A stretch of DNA of 26,243 nucleotides, from positions 1 to 26,243 of the forward strand of contig JAKSSQ010000002.1 in the NCBI GenBank assembly GCA_024403005.1, in the 5' to 3' direction. The position numbers were made by a program, and so were the translations under genes. Each line of letters starts with the position of its first letter. Within the stretch, counting starts at the first letter, position 1. Positions 1 to 5,931 of this stretch are shown in pieces. The notes below the pieces were generated by a model. It was not told where the DNA came from. It searched no databases and was given only the letters and a program-made list of their open reading frames with translations. The DNA is from Clostridia bacterium. Its GTDB lineage: Bacteria > Bacillota > Clostridia > Peptostreptococcales > Anaerovoracaceae.

Positions 1-1
1 T

Positions 2-109
2 AATTTCCAAAACCTTCTGGGCAATATCAAACACATAGTTATCAAAACTGAAATTGAACAAAATCGCTGCGCGATAGCCTTCCCCAGGTTGTCGCGCTTT
101 TTAAATTAA
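2..109 (+). other. Unassigned open sequence at the left window edge
   Basis: The plus strand is open in the frame starting at base 2 until a TAA at 107-109. The minus strand is also open, from about base 105 to the edge, and reads plausibly as protein (it includes FNFSFDNYVFDIAQKVLEI). Neither reading has a start codon with a ribosome site, and I recognise neither. The strong hairpin at 69-102 lies inside both frames, which argues against an intact gene here. It may be the tail or remnant of a gene cut by the neighbouring mobile element. The direction of coding is unresolved. Confidence 0.2.
69..102 (+). terminator. Rho-independent terminator before the IS91-group element
   Basis: Arms GCGCGA (69-74) and TCGCGC (92-97) pair perfectly. 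An inner CCT/AGG pairing (78-80 with 86-88) extends the stem, and TTTTT follows directly (98-102). This is the layout of an intrinsic terminator for plus-strand transcription entering from the left edge. A smaller overlapping palindrome, ATCGC-TGC-GCGAT, lies at 63-75. Confidence 0.65.
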
Positions 110-307
110 AAAGGCAGTAGTTATTGAATTCTTAAAGTAGTATTGTTAATTCACCACAAACAACAATCCACAGAATATCAGTCACCGCTGCCAATGCATA
201 GAATATCATTAATCAGCCGCAACTACAATACATATTGCCACATACATTCGCCTCCAGGCAGATGTGATTAACAAAAGTACGTTATCACATTCTTCATGGA
301 GGTTTTT
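110..307. other. Leader region upstream of the recombinase gene
   Basis: No gene was seen here. The region contains a direct repeat AGAATATCA at 172-180 and 200-208. It also has an inverted repeat, ATGTGAT at 262-268 with ATCACAT at 284-290, extended inwards by AAC/GTT. The left end of the IS91-group element should lie somewhere in this region, but I could not fix it. Confidence 0.4.
262..290. repeat. Inverted repeat just upstream of the recombinase gene
   Basis: ATGTGAT (262-268) and ATCACAT (284-290) are perfect reverse complements. With one bulged T, the pairing continues through AAC (270-272) and GTT (281-283), leaving an 8-base loop. It ends 7 bases before the ribosome site of the recombinase gene. 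It could be a regulator site for the mobile element or part of its terminal structure. Confidence 0.45.
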
Positions 308-1153
308 ATGTACGAAGAAGTTTTATCAAAGGTTGTCATCGCCGGAAAGATGCGCAATTTATCCGAAAGATCCATTACGACATACTGCAAGAATCTGGAG
401 CAGTTCTTCAGGTTTTCCCAAAAGGATCCATCCCTGATCAACATGCAGGACGTGTACGAATTCATTCTTTCAAAGAAATGTGCAGGAATCAAATCCACTA
501 CCATCAACAATTACTATGCTGCTGTCAGGTTCTTTTTCCGATATGTTCTCCATACGCCCTGGGATGAGGATCTCGTTCCTCGCATGATCAAGGAGTTCTA
601 TCTGCCTAAAGTCATGAGTGATGAGGAAATAGAAAAACTGCTTGAAAATGCCTGCAATCTCAAGCACAAGGCAATGTTTGCTCTGATGTATTCATCAGGG
701 CTTAGAGTTTCTGAAGTCTGCCATCTTGATTACGAGGACATTTCCAGAAAAGCGATGCATGTTCATGTCAAGAAAACAAAGAATCGAATGGATCATTACT
801 CTATTCTGTCAGAACGAGCATTGGATATTCTCACCGAATATTGGTACAAATGCGGCCGGCCCAGAGGCATTCTGTTCCCAAGCAAGGCAACCAAGTCATA
901 CATTACCGTCAGCGGTATGGAAACAGCCTTTTCCCATGCCCGCCGCAGAGCCGGACTGAGCAAGGATTTCACTTGCCATACATTAAGACACAGCTTTGCC
1001 ACGCACCTTCTTGAAGATGGTGTTGACATCAGATACATTCAAGTCCTGTTGGGGCATCGCAGTCCTCTTTCCACCGAACTTTATCTTCATGTCAGTGACA
1101 AGACCTTAATGGGTATCAGAAGTCCTTTTGATACAAGAGCGGAGAAAGAATGA
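308..1153 (+). CDS. Tyrosine recombinase / integrase carried by an IS91-group element
   Basis: This is a site-specific recombinase of the phage-integrase family, which cuts and rejoins DNA through a tyrosine-phosphate intermediate. The protein has 281 residues. An N-terminal SAM-like core-binding domain (about 1-85) is followed by the catalytic domain (about 100-275). All expected catalytic residues are visible: Arg133 in SSGLRVSEV, a Lys near 155-156, HTLR with His224 and Arg227, His250 in LLGHRS, and nucleophile Tyr259 in ELYLHVS. The ATG at 308 is chosen because GGAGG at 298-302 sits 5 bases before it. The in-frame ATG at 296 overlaps that site and is unlikely. Its stop overlaps the transposase start (ATGA), so the two genes are probably translationally coupled. 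Some IS91-group elements carry such a recombinase gene. Its role here is inferred from that pairing. Confidence 0.88.
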   Translation: MYEEVLSKVVIAGKMRNLSERSITTYCKNLEQFFRFSQKDPSLINMQDVYEFILSKKCAGIKSTTINNYYAAVRFFFRYVLHTPWDEDLVPRMIKEFYLPKVMSDEEIEKLLENACNLKHKAMFALMYSSGLRVSEVCHLDYEDISRKAMHVHVKKTKNRMDHYSILSERALDILTEYWYKCGRPRGILFPSKATKSYITVSGMETAFSHARRRAGLSKDFTCHTLRHSFATHLLEDGVDIRYIQVLLGHRSPLSTELYLHVSDKTLMGIRSPFDTRAEKE

Positions 1154-2310
1154 TGGCAAGCCCGACAATACAGGATATCTTTCTTGAATTCTATCCGCAG
1201 TATCTGAAGAAATATCAACCTTCCTTTGATCAGCACAGGGCTGCCAATGCGATCATGAACTGCAAAACCGGAAGACTTGGCGCCAATGTCAGTGTATGCG
1301 AAGAGTGCGGCACGATTGCGCTCCATTACAATTCCTGCAGAAACAGATGCTGCCCTATGTGTCAGTCCATTCAGAAAGAGAAATGGATAGATCTCAGACG
1401 AGAGGATGTTCTTGATGCTCCATACTTTCACATGGTATTTACTGTACCGCATGAGCTGAATCCCCTGATTTACAACAATCAAAGACTGCTGTACGACGCT
1501 CTGTATCATGCATCGTCAGAAACAATTGAACAACTGGCAGCTCAGGAAAAGCATCTTGGAGCAAAGGTAGGATACATATGCATTCTCCATACTTGGGGCT
1601 CTGAGCTGAATTTCCATCCTCACATTCACACAATCCTTCTCGGCGGAGGTTTAAGCCGTGATCTTAAGTGGAAAGACAAGGGTGACAAATTCTTTCTTCC
1701 GATTAAAGTCATTTCTCGGGTTTTCAGGGGGAAATATCTCGAAAAGCTAAAACAGTTCTGGGAAACGGGAAAGCTCAATTTCACCGGAAGTGCTGAAAAG
1801 TATCGTGGATACTGTGCCTTCAAAAAGCTTTTGGACAATCTTTATGCAAAGGAATGGCAGCCATATTGCAAAAAGACCTTTAACGGTGCACAGTCAGTCA
1901 TCAAATATCTTGGGAAATATACTCACCGCATTGCGATCAGCAATCACAGAATCAAGAAGATTCAAGGCGGCAATGTTGTATTTGCCGTCAAAGACTATCG
2001 AAACAAAGGACAATGGAAGGATTTGACCATTTCCGGAGTCGAATTCATACGAAGATTTCTGATGCATGTTCCGCCCAGAAGATTTGTCAGAGTCAGGCAT
2101 TATGGTCTTCTTTGCAGCAGGACAAAGAGAAAAGATCTTCAGCTTTGCAGGAGACTTCTCGGCTCCAGACAGTATCATTCAAAGCTCCGTGATTTAAACG
2201 CAGTTCAGATTATCGAAACCATCTGGAATATCAAAGTGAATGTCTGCAGGCACTGCGGCTGCGAAGGTCATATGATTGCCTATGGAAAGATTATCCCCTT
2301 ACGCTGCTGA
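1150..2310 (+). CDS. IS91-group transposase (HUH/Y2 rolling-circle type)
   Basis: This is the transposase of an IS91-family element, a HUH endonuclease that nicks single-stranded DNA and moves it by rolling-circle-like replication. It has 386 residues, within the usual range, and appears intact. The N-terminus carries a cysteine-rich zinc-binding region (Cys38, Cys50, Cys53, Cys63, Cys67, Cys68, Cys71). The HUH motif is HPHIH at 156-160. The two catalytic tyrosines are Tyr253 and Tyr257 in YLGKYTHR, spaced as in IS91. The C-terminus has another CxxC (CRHCG). Two adjacent ATGs are possible (1150 and 1153). The first overlaps the recombinase stop. Codon use is plainer than in the housekeeping genes to the right, consistent with foreign origin. 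Confidence 0.93.
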   Translation: MMASPTIQDIFLEFYPQYLKKYQPSFDQHRAANAIMNCKTGRLGANVSVCEECGTIALHYNSCRNRCCPMCQSIQKEKWIDLRREDVLDAPYFHMVFTVPHELNPLIYNNQRLLYDALYHASSETIEQLAAQEKHLGAKVGYICILHTWGSELNFHPHIHTILLGGGLSRDLKWKDKGDKFFLPIKVISRVFRGKYLEKLKQFWETGKLNFTGSAEKYRGYCAFKKLLDNLYAKEWQPYCKKTFNGAQSVIKYLGKYTHRIAISNHRIKKIQGGNVVFAVKDYRNKGQWKDLTISGVEFIRRFLMHVPPRRFVRVRHYGLLCSRTKRKDLQLCRRLLGSRQYHSKLRDLNAVQIIETIWNIKVNVCRHCGCEGHMIAYGKIIPLRC

Positions 2311-2334
2311 AGGTCTTTAACTGAATATGTTTTC

Positions 2335-2360
2335 AGCCTCAATGAGTACGAGGCTTTTTT
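2335..2360 (+). terminator. Terminator after the transposase gene
   Basis: AGCCTC (2335-2340) pairs with GAGGCT (2350-2355) across a 9-base loop and is followed by TTTTT (2356-2360). It begins 24 bases after the transposase stop. Confidence 0.75.
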
Positions 2361-2513
2361 GTGATACAATTGAAGTACATTGAACTGCAGAAAATTCTTT
2401 AACCTGCAGAACACCCCCATTTATTTGAGGAAAATTTCTGGAACAGGACGGTATTGAATCCCCATATATTGATGGATTTCACCGCGACTTTGTTCAATCT
2501 GGCCAAATCGCCA

Positions 2514-2569
2514 AAAGTGCCAACCAAGGAGCAGATTTAGCAACGGATCTGCTTTTTAGTTGACACTTT
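2514..2569. repeat. Long imperfect inverted repeat / hairpin
   Basis: A 23-base arm at 2514-2536 pairs with 2547-2569 across a 10-base loop, with four mismatches. The innermost six pairs (GCAGAT/ATCTGC) are perfect. On the plus strand a T run (2553-2557) follows this inner stem, so it could act as a terminator. The outer part (AAAGTG...CACTTT) goes well beyond what a terminator needs. It may be the end of the IS91-group element or of another small element. Confidence 0.55.
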
Positions 2570-2624
2570 CGTCGATTCTAACCTTATGAATTTGTAGAGA
2601 TAAATCACAGTTCGCCCTCCCATA

Positions 2625-2658
2625 AAAAACAGAGACCTTGCTATCGGTATCTGTTTTT
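2625..2658. terminator. Bidirectional terminator-like hairpin
   Basis: AAAAACAGAGACC (2625-2637) pairs with GGTATCTGTTTTT (2646-2658) across an 8-base loop with one mismatch. A T run ends each strand, so it could stop transcription from either side. The stop codon of the small minus-strand frame (2657-2659) touches its edge. Confidence 0.65.
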
Positions 2659-2905
2659 ATATGCGCTTGAACTGGTAATCGCACAAATTGCATGTGTTTC
2701 GCTTATTTAGTGTGATGCCAGGATTTTCTAAACGCACAAAACCTGATATAACATGAATGGCTGTGCGTATAAATACTGAGATGTCAATGTTTAAAGGACT
2801 TTCTATTGCAAAATCAGTTGAATAGTGCCTCTTTATCTGCCTATTTCGCACAGCATTCTGCAATATCGCAGCTGTAATGGTAAATATTTCTGAAAACATA
2901 CGCAC
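2657..2905 (-). CDS. Small hypothetical protein, doubtful
   Basis: This is an 82-codon minus-strand frame that I do not recognise. Nothing larger competes with it on either strand. It ends exactly at the hairpin 2625-2658, which on the minus strand is a good terminator (stem followed by six T). Against it, no ribosome site precedes either ATG (2905 or 2899), there is no clear promoter, and the composition is that of surrounding noncoding DNA. A CxxC pair (CNLC) lies near the C-terminus. It may be a chance frame or the remnant of a mobile-element gene. Confidence 0.22.
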   Translation of the reverse strand: MRMFSEIFTITAAILQNAVRNRQIKRHYSTDFAIESPLNIDISVFIRTAIHVISGFVRLENPGITLNKRNTCNLCDYQFKRI

Positions 2906-2998
2906 AGAACTTATCCGGCAAGTAGAATCTGTGTGAAAATGCCCTCCACACGGTCTTTCGCGAGCTGTGCCATGCCGGACCTGAAAATAAATTACACC

Positions 2999-3027
2999 TT
3001 AAGAACTACACAATTTCATGGTAAAAT
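2999..3027 (+). promoter_or_regulatory. Promoter of the carboxypeptidase gene (leaderless geometry)
   Basis: A TTAAGA -35-like box (2999-3004), a 17-base spacer and TAAAAT (3022-3027) are present, with an upstream TG (3019-3020) making an extended -10. Six bases separate the -10 box from the ATG at 3034, so the expected transcript start is the A of the start codon. Confidence 0.5.
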
Positions 3028-3033
3028 ATTGCC

Positions 3034-4122
3034 ATGAAGATTTTTAGCATGGAAAAGCTTTCCGCGGAGGAGCTGGCGGCTCTGCCGAAGAAAGAGAGAA
3101 TTGCATATAAAAAGAGACGCAGAACTTTTAAGCGGATAAGAGCTCTTGCAGTCCTCTGCGTGTTAATTATTATAATCGCGCTGGGGATCACTTCCTGTGT
3201 AAAGGGCCATGGCAAAGGCGAAAAGCTTCCGGAGTCTGACCCCAATCAGGACATCCAGGAAGAAGTCGTAACTTCTGCTGCCATAGATTTCACTAAAACT
3301 GCTGCTACTAAGGACATAACTGTGGATATAGGAAGCCAGTATGCAATCCTTGTAAACGCGGATTCAAAGGAAATAACTGCAGTTAAAGGCGATATCGACA
3401 AGAGGATTTACCCCGCATCCATGACGAAGGTTCTGTCGCTTCTTGTGGCATCCGAAACCATTACGGACTGGACCAAGAGCGTCTACATGACCAGGGACAT
3501 CGAAGAATACTGCTATGTGAACGAATGCAGCAACGTCGGGTATTCCCGCGACGAAATTATGGCTTTAAGCGAACTGCCCTACGGAACCATCTTAACTTCC
3601 GGTGCCGATGCGACTCTTGGAATGGCTCTTTATGCGGTGGATCCTGCCGGAACTTCCGGAAAATCCTTTGAAGAACTTCACAAGGCTTATGCAGACCTCA
3701 TGAACAAAAAAGTAAAGGATCTGGGGCTTAAGAGTACTCATTTTACCAATGCAGTAGGAATTCATGCAGAAGACCATTACACGACCACAAAGGAAATGGC
3801 ACTTATCATGTATGCCGCCATGGCAGACGATTTCAGCAGAAAGATCCTTACAACGCCGGGCTTCGAAACTGCTCCGACCGAGCAGCATCCGCAGGGCCAG
3901 GTGCTCTCCAATCTGTTTATAAGGAAAATTTCTTCCAAAGACTGCGGAAATGCTAATGTTATAGCTGCTAAGACAGGCTATGTGGAAGAAGCCGGATTCT
4001 GCGCCGTAAGCTATGCGACGGCTTCCGACGGAACCGGCTACATATGCGTTACAGCTTCCGGAACCGGAACCAATAATTCCATCAGCGACCACGCAGCCAT
4101 ATACAAGGCTTACGTAAAATAA
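3034..4122 (+). CDS. D-alanyl-D-alanine carboxypeptidase-like protein (PBP5/S11 family)
   Basis: This is a membrane-anchored serine peptidase of the DacA/DacF (S11) type, which trims the terminal D-alanine from peptidoglycan stem peptides outside the cell. It has 362 residues. A basic cytoplasmic stretch (about 20-36) precedes one hydrophobic segment (about 37-54), then a linker and the catalytic domain (about 95-360). Active-site motifs: SMTK (Ser129, Lys132) and KTG (313-315). The usual SxN motif reads SGAD (189-192), with Ala where Asn is normal. ITSC (52-55) resembles a lipobox, so lipid attachment is possible despite the long basic N-terminus. No ribosome site precedes ATG 3034. An in-frame ATG at 3049 is an alternative without a better site. 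The gene stands alone and ends in a strong terminator. Confidence 0.85.
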   Translation: MKIFSMEKLSAEELAALPKKERIAYKKRRRTFKRIRALAVLCVLIIIIALGITSCVKGHGKGEKLPESDPNQDIQEEVVTSAAIDFTKTAATKDITVDIGSQYAILVNADSKEITAVKGDIDKRIYPASMTKVLSLLVASETITDWTKSVYMTRDIEEYCYVNECSNVGYSRDEIMALSELPYGTILTSGADATLGMALYAVDPAGTSGKSFEELHKAYADLMNKKVKDLGLKSTHFTNAVGIHAEDHYTTTKEMALIMYAAMADDFSRKILTTPGFETAPTEQHPQGQVLSNLFIRKISSKDCGNANVIAAKTGYVEEAGFCAVSYATASDGTGYICVTASGTGTNNSISDHAAIYKAYVK

Positions 4123-4138
4123 ATACCATCGATTATGC

Positions 4139-4170
4139 GTCCGGTTGGGTCAACCCAGCCGGACTTTTTT
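4139..4170 (+). terminator. Terminator after the carboxypeptidase gene
   Basis: GTCCGGTTGGGT (4139-4150) pairs with ACCCAGCCGGAC (4153-4164), with one G-T pair, followed by TTTTTT (4165-4170). It begins 16 bases after the stop. Confidence 0.9.
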
Positions 4171-4214
4171 ATTGCTCGGAAGGCTCCTTGGTACTGTACT
4201 TTTCATGCTAATTA

Positions 4215-4223
4215 TGGAATAAT
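4215..4223 (+). promoter_or_regulatory. Possible extended -10 promoter for the YczE-like/PPOX pair
   Basis: TGG-AATAAT (4215-4223) matches an extended -10 element 39 bases before the ATG. There is no good -35 box at the expected distance. It lies downstream of the 4139-4170 terminator, where a new promoter is needed. Confidence 0.35.
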
Positions 4224-4261
4224 ACAAAGGCAGGTATTTTCATATCGGAGGATTTTTTGGG

Positions 4262-4951
4262 ATGTCAGTAATTAAGAAAACTAACACTACAAGAAAAGAG
4301 TTGATTAAAAACACAATCATGTGTTCTATCGGCCTGTTTTTCTTCGCTTTCGGCGTTTATATGACAATTCAGGCCAATATCGGCGTAGGCCCCTGGGACG
4401 TTCTCGGCCAGGGCGTTGCAAAGCAGACAGGCATTCTGTACGGAAACGTGCTCATCATTATTTCCTGCTCAGTTCTCTTAATCGACGTTCTTCTGCGTGA
4501 ACCACTGGGCCTCGGCATGCTTTTAGATACATTTATCGTAGGCAAAGCTGTAAACCTGTTCAACTATTTCGATGTACTGCCTCTTCGCCAGAGCATGCCC
4601 GCAGGCGTAATCTGCATGATCCTCGGCCTGGTGCTTGAAAGCGCTACCATGTACTGGTACATGGGTGCAGCTCTCGGCTGCGGCCCCAGAGATACTCTGC
4701 TTGTAGGTCTCTGCAAGAGATTCAAGAAGGTTCCCATCGGCGCTGTAAACATGGCTATCCTGGTAACCTGCACATTCATCGGCTGGAGACTCGGCGGACA
4801 GGTCGGTATCGGCACTCTCATCTGCGCATTCCTCGCAGGCCCCATTCTTCAGGTCGTATTCAAGGCATTTAAGTTCGATGCAGCTTCCGTAACACACCAG
4901 AACCTGATCGACAGCATTAAGCTTCTGCAGAGCGGCAAATTAGACAAATAA
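4262..4951 (+). CDS. YczE/YitT-type multi-pass membrane protein
   Basis: A 229-residue integral membrane protein of the YczE/YyaS/YitT group, whose transported substrate or function is not established. Five or six hydrophobic segments can be seen, the first at about 17-38 and the last near 180-200. The family's internal repeat is visible: NIGVGPWDVL in the first half is echoed by ALGCGPRDTLL in the second, each followed by a glycine and hydrophobic residues. GGAGG (4247-4251) lies 10 bases before the ATG. The next gene follows after 10 bases, so the two are probably cotranscribed. I infer no specific joint role. Confidence 0.82.
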   Translation: MSVIKKTNTTRKELIKNTIMCSIGLFFFAFGVYMTIQANIGVGPWDVLGQGVAKQTGILYGNVLIIISCSVLLIDVLLREPLGLGMLLDTFIVGKAVNLFNYFDVLPLRQSMPAGVICMILGLVLESATMYWYMGAALGCGPRDTLLVGLCKRFKKVPIGAVNMAILVTCTFIGWRLGGQVGIGTLICAFLAGPILQVVFKAFKFDAASVTHQNLIDSIKLLQSGKLDK

Positions 4952-4961
4952 GGAGATAGAC

Positions 4962-5435
4962 ATGCAGCACAGAATGAAAGAATTTACAATGACTACCGAA
5001 TCCATAGATGCACTTCTGGAAAGAGGCGTTTTCGGACACATTTCCACTTTCGGCCAGGACGGCTATCCCTACACAGTTCCCGTTCACTTCGTATACGACG
5101 GCGGCTGCATTTATTTCCACGGCCTTCCCGCAGGGGACAAGCTGGACAATATTAAAGCTAATCCGAAGGTTTGCTTCGAAACCTGTGAATTCAATAAGAT
5201 TCTGGACGAAAACCTGGCAATCATCTGCGATATAGACTCCGCATACGAATGCGCAGTAATCCGCGGAACAGCAGAATTCGTAACAGACATGGAAGAAAAG
5301 ACTCGCATTCTTAACAAGTTCGTAGATAAGTATGCTCCGCATCTTAAGCACGTACCCATGCCGGAAGGCCGCATTATGGGCACAGCATGCGTTAAGATTA
5401 CACCGGAAAGCTGCACTGGCAAGTACCACGTGTAA
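4962..5435 (+). CDS. Pyridoxamine 5'-phosphate oxidase-fold (NimA-like) flavin-binding protein
   Basis: A 157-residue protein of the split-barrel PPOX superfamily, in the small NimA-like group that binds FMN or a related flavin. Family features seen: the N-terminal helix and strand of the barrel (DALLERGVFGHISTFGQDGYPYTVPVHFVYDGG, about residues 18-50), then IYFHGLPAGDKLDNIKANPKVCF (about 51-73), the stretch that binds the flavin phosphate in relatives, then ECAVIRGTAEFV. The real substrate is unknown. Relatives include nitroimidazole reductases, but resistance cannot be claimed from sequence. AAGGAG precedes the ATG. It follows the YczE-like gene by 10 bases and ends before a strong terminator shared with the convergent gene. 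Confidence 0.82.
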   Translation: MQHRMKEFTMTTESIDALLERGVFGHISTFGQDGYPYTVPVHFVYDGGCIYFHGLPAGDKLDNIKANPKVCFETCEFNKILDENLAIICDIDSAYECAVIRGTAEFVTDMEEKTRILNKFVDKYAPHLKHVPMPEGRIMGTACVKITPESCTGKYHV

Positions 5436-5461
5436 GGATCAAGAAATTAATAAAGACAATA

Positions 5462-5486
5462 AAAAGCCGGCGAAAAGCCGGCTTTT
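5462..5486. terminator. Bidirectional terminator between convergent genes
   Basis: AAAAGCCGGC (5462-5471) and GCCGGCTTTT (5477-5486) pair perfectly across a 5-base loop. T tracts on both strands allow it to serve both the PPOX gene (plus) and the TrpR-like gene (minus). Confidence 0.9.
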
Positions 5487-5520
5487 GTAATGCAAAAATA
5501 TTTAAATTGCGGTCAAGCGA

Positions 5521-5811
5521 CTACTTGAGCATCTTTTCGACCATGGCAGTATATCCGCCTGCGCCGTACTGGAGGCACTTGTTGACTCTGCTGATGGTAG
5601 CTGTGGAAGCCTTTGTAACTTCTTCGATTTCTCCGTAGGTCTTGTCTTCTACGAGCATCTTAACAACCTGCCAGCGCTGGGAGATGGATTCCAGCTCCTT
5701 GATTGTCATGATGTCTTCGAAGAATCTGTAGCATTCTTCTTCGGATTCGAGGGACATGATTACCTGGAAGAGTTCGTCGTTTGCCTGACTTTTAAATTTG
5801 GATTCGTACAT
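5521..5811 (-). CDS. yerC: TrpR-like regulator of the YerC/YecD family
   Basis: A 96-residue protein matching the YerC/YecD branch of the TrpR repressor superfamily, which is common in Bacillota and has no firmly established target. Recognisable stretches are the helical N-terminus (ELFQVIMSLESEEECYRFFEDI), the family core MTIKELESISQRWQVVKML (about 45-63) and the helix-turn-helix TYGEIEEVTKASTATISRVN (about 68-87). AGGAGA on the minus strand lies about 7 bases before the ATG. The gene has its own promoter (TTGTAA-17-TATAAT), and a leader of about 60 bases carries a four-copy 8-bp array (5835-5864). That array makes autoregulation a reasonable guess. The next upstream gene diverges from it. 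Confidence 0.9.
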   Translation of the reverse strand: MYESKFKSQANDELFQVIMSLESEEECYRFFEDIMTIKELESISQRWQVVKMLVEDKTYGEIEEVTKASTATISRVNKCLQYGAGGYTAMVEKMLK

Positions 5812-5834
5812 ATTCTATCTCCTATGCTATTTCG

Positions 5835-5864
5835 CTTTAGAACTTTAGCACTTTAGCACTTTAG
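5835..5864. promoter_or_regulatory. Tandem 8-bp array in the yerC leader, possible TrpR-like operator
   Basis: CTTTAG occurs four times at an exact 8-base period: 5835-5840, 5843-5848, 5851-5856 and 5859-5864. Read across the units this gives GAACT (5840-5844) and GCACT twice (5848-5852 and 5856-5860). These match the GNACT half-site form described for E. coli TrpR operators, where tandem dimers bind at 8-bp spacing. The array lies between the predicted yerC transcript start and its ribosome site. Binding by YerC is inference. Confidence 0.55.
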
Positions 5865-5875
5865 TGTGTGATAGT

Positions 5876-5904
5876 ATTATATACCTCAGCGGGTTCTTTT
5901 ACAA
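5876..5904 (-). promoter_or_regulatory. yerC promoter
   Basis: On the minus strand TTGTAA (complement of 5899-5904), a 17-base spacer and a perfect TATAAT (complement of 5876-5881) are present. The predicted start is near 5869, just upstream of the 8-bp repeats. Confidence 0.7.
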
Positions 5905-5925
5905 GCATTGGAAATAGGATATAAT
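5898..5925 (+). promoter_or_regulatory. Promoter of the PPTase-RecX gene, sharing its -35 with yerC
   Basis: TTTACA (5898-5903), a 16-base spacer and a perfect TATAAT (5920-5925). Six bases then lead to ATG 5932, so the predicted transcript begins at the start codon. The -35 box overlaps the yerC -35 on the opposite strand (TTTACAA read both ways), so polymerase could not easily occupy both promoters at once. Confidence 0.65.
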
Positions 5926-5931
5926 TTAGCT

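Larger units (their letters stand above)
296..2360 (+). mobile_element. IS91-group element with accessory tyrosine recombinase (ends not fixed)
   Basis: Two overlapping genes, a tyrosine recombinase and a Y2 HUH transposase, form the element core. Both frames are intact. IS91 elements have no terminal inverted repeats or target duplications, so the ends cannot be read off simply. The true element extends beyond the coordinates given here. The left end is probably within 103-307. The right end lies somewhere after the terminator at 2335-2360, possibly at the large hairpin at 2514-2569. Confidence 0.7.
2361..3033. other. Intergenic region without a convincing gene
   Basis: About 670 bases separate the IS91-group genes from the carboxypeptidase gene. 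They hold a long imperfect hairpin (2514-2569), a bidirectional terminator-like hairpin (2625-2658), an 82-codon minus-strand frame (2657-2905) and the promoter of the next gene (2999-3027). CTGCAGAA occurs twice near 2385-2420. The stretch is AT-rich and looks like mobile-element margin or decayed DNA. Confidence 0.5.

Noticed and set aside
172..208. AGAATATCA repeated twice, as the start of a CRISPR or iteron array
   Set aside because: Only two short copies and no third unit at the same spacing.
5908..5931. TTG at 5908 as the start of the PPTase-RecX gene
   Set aside because: The consensus -10 box TATAAT lies downstream of it and no ribosome site precedes it; ATG 5932 fits the promoter geometry.
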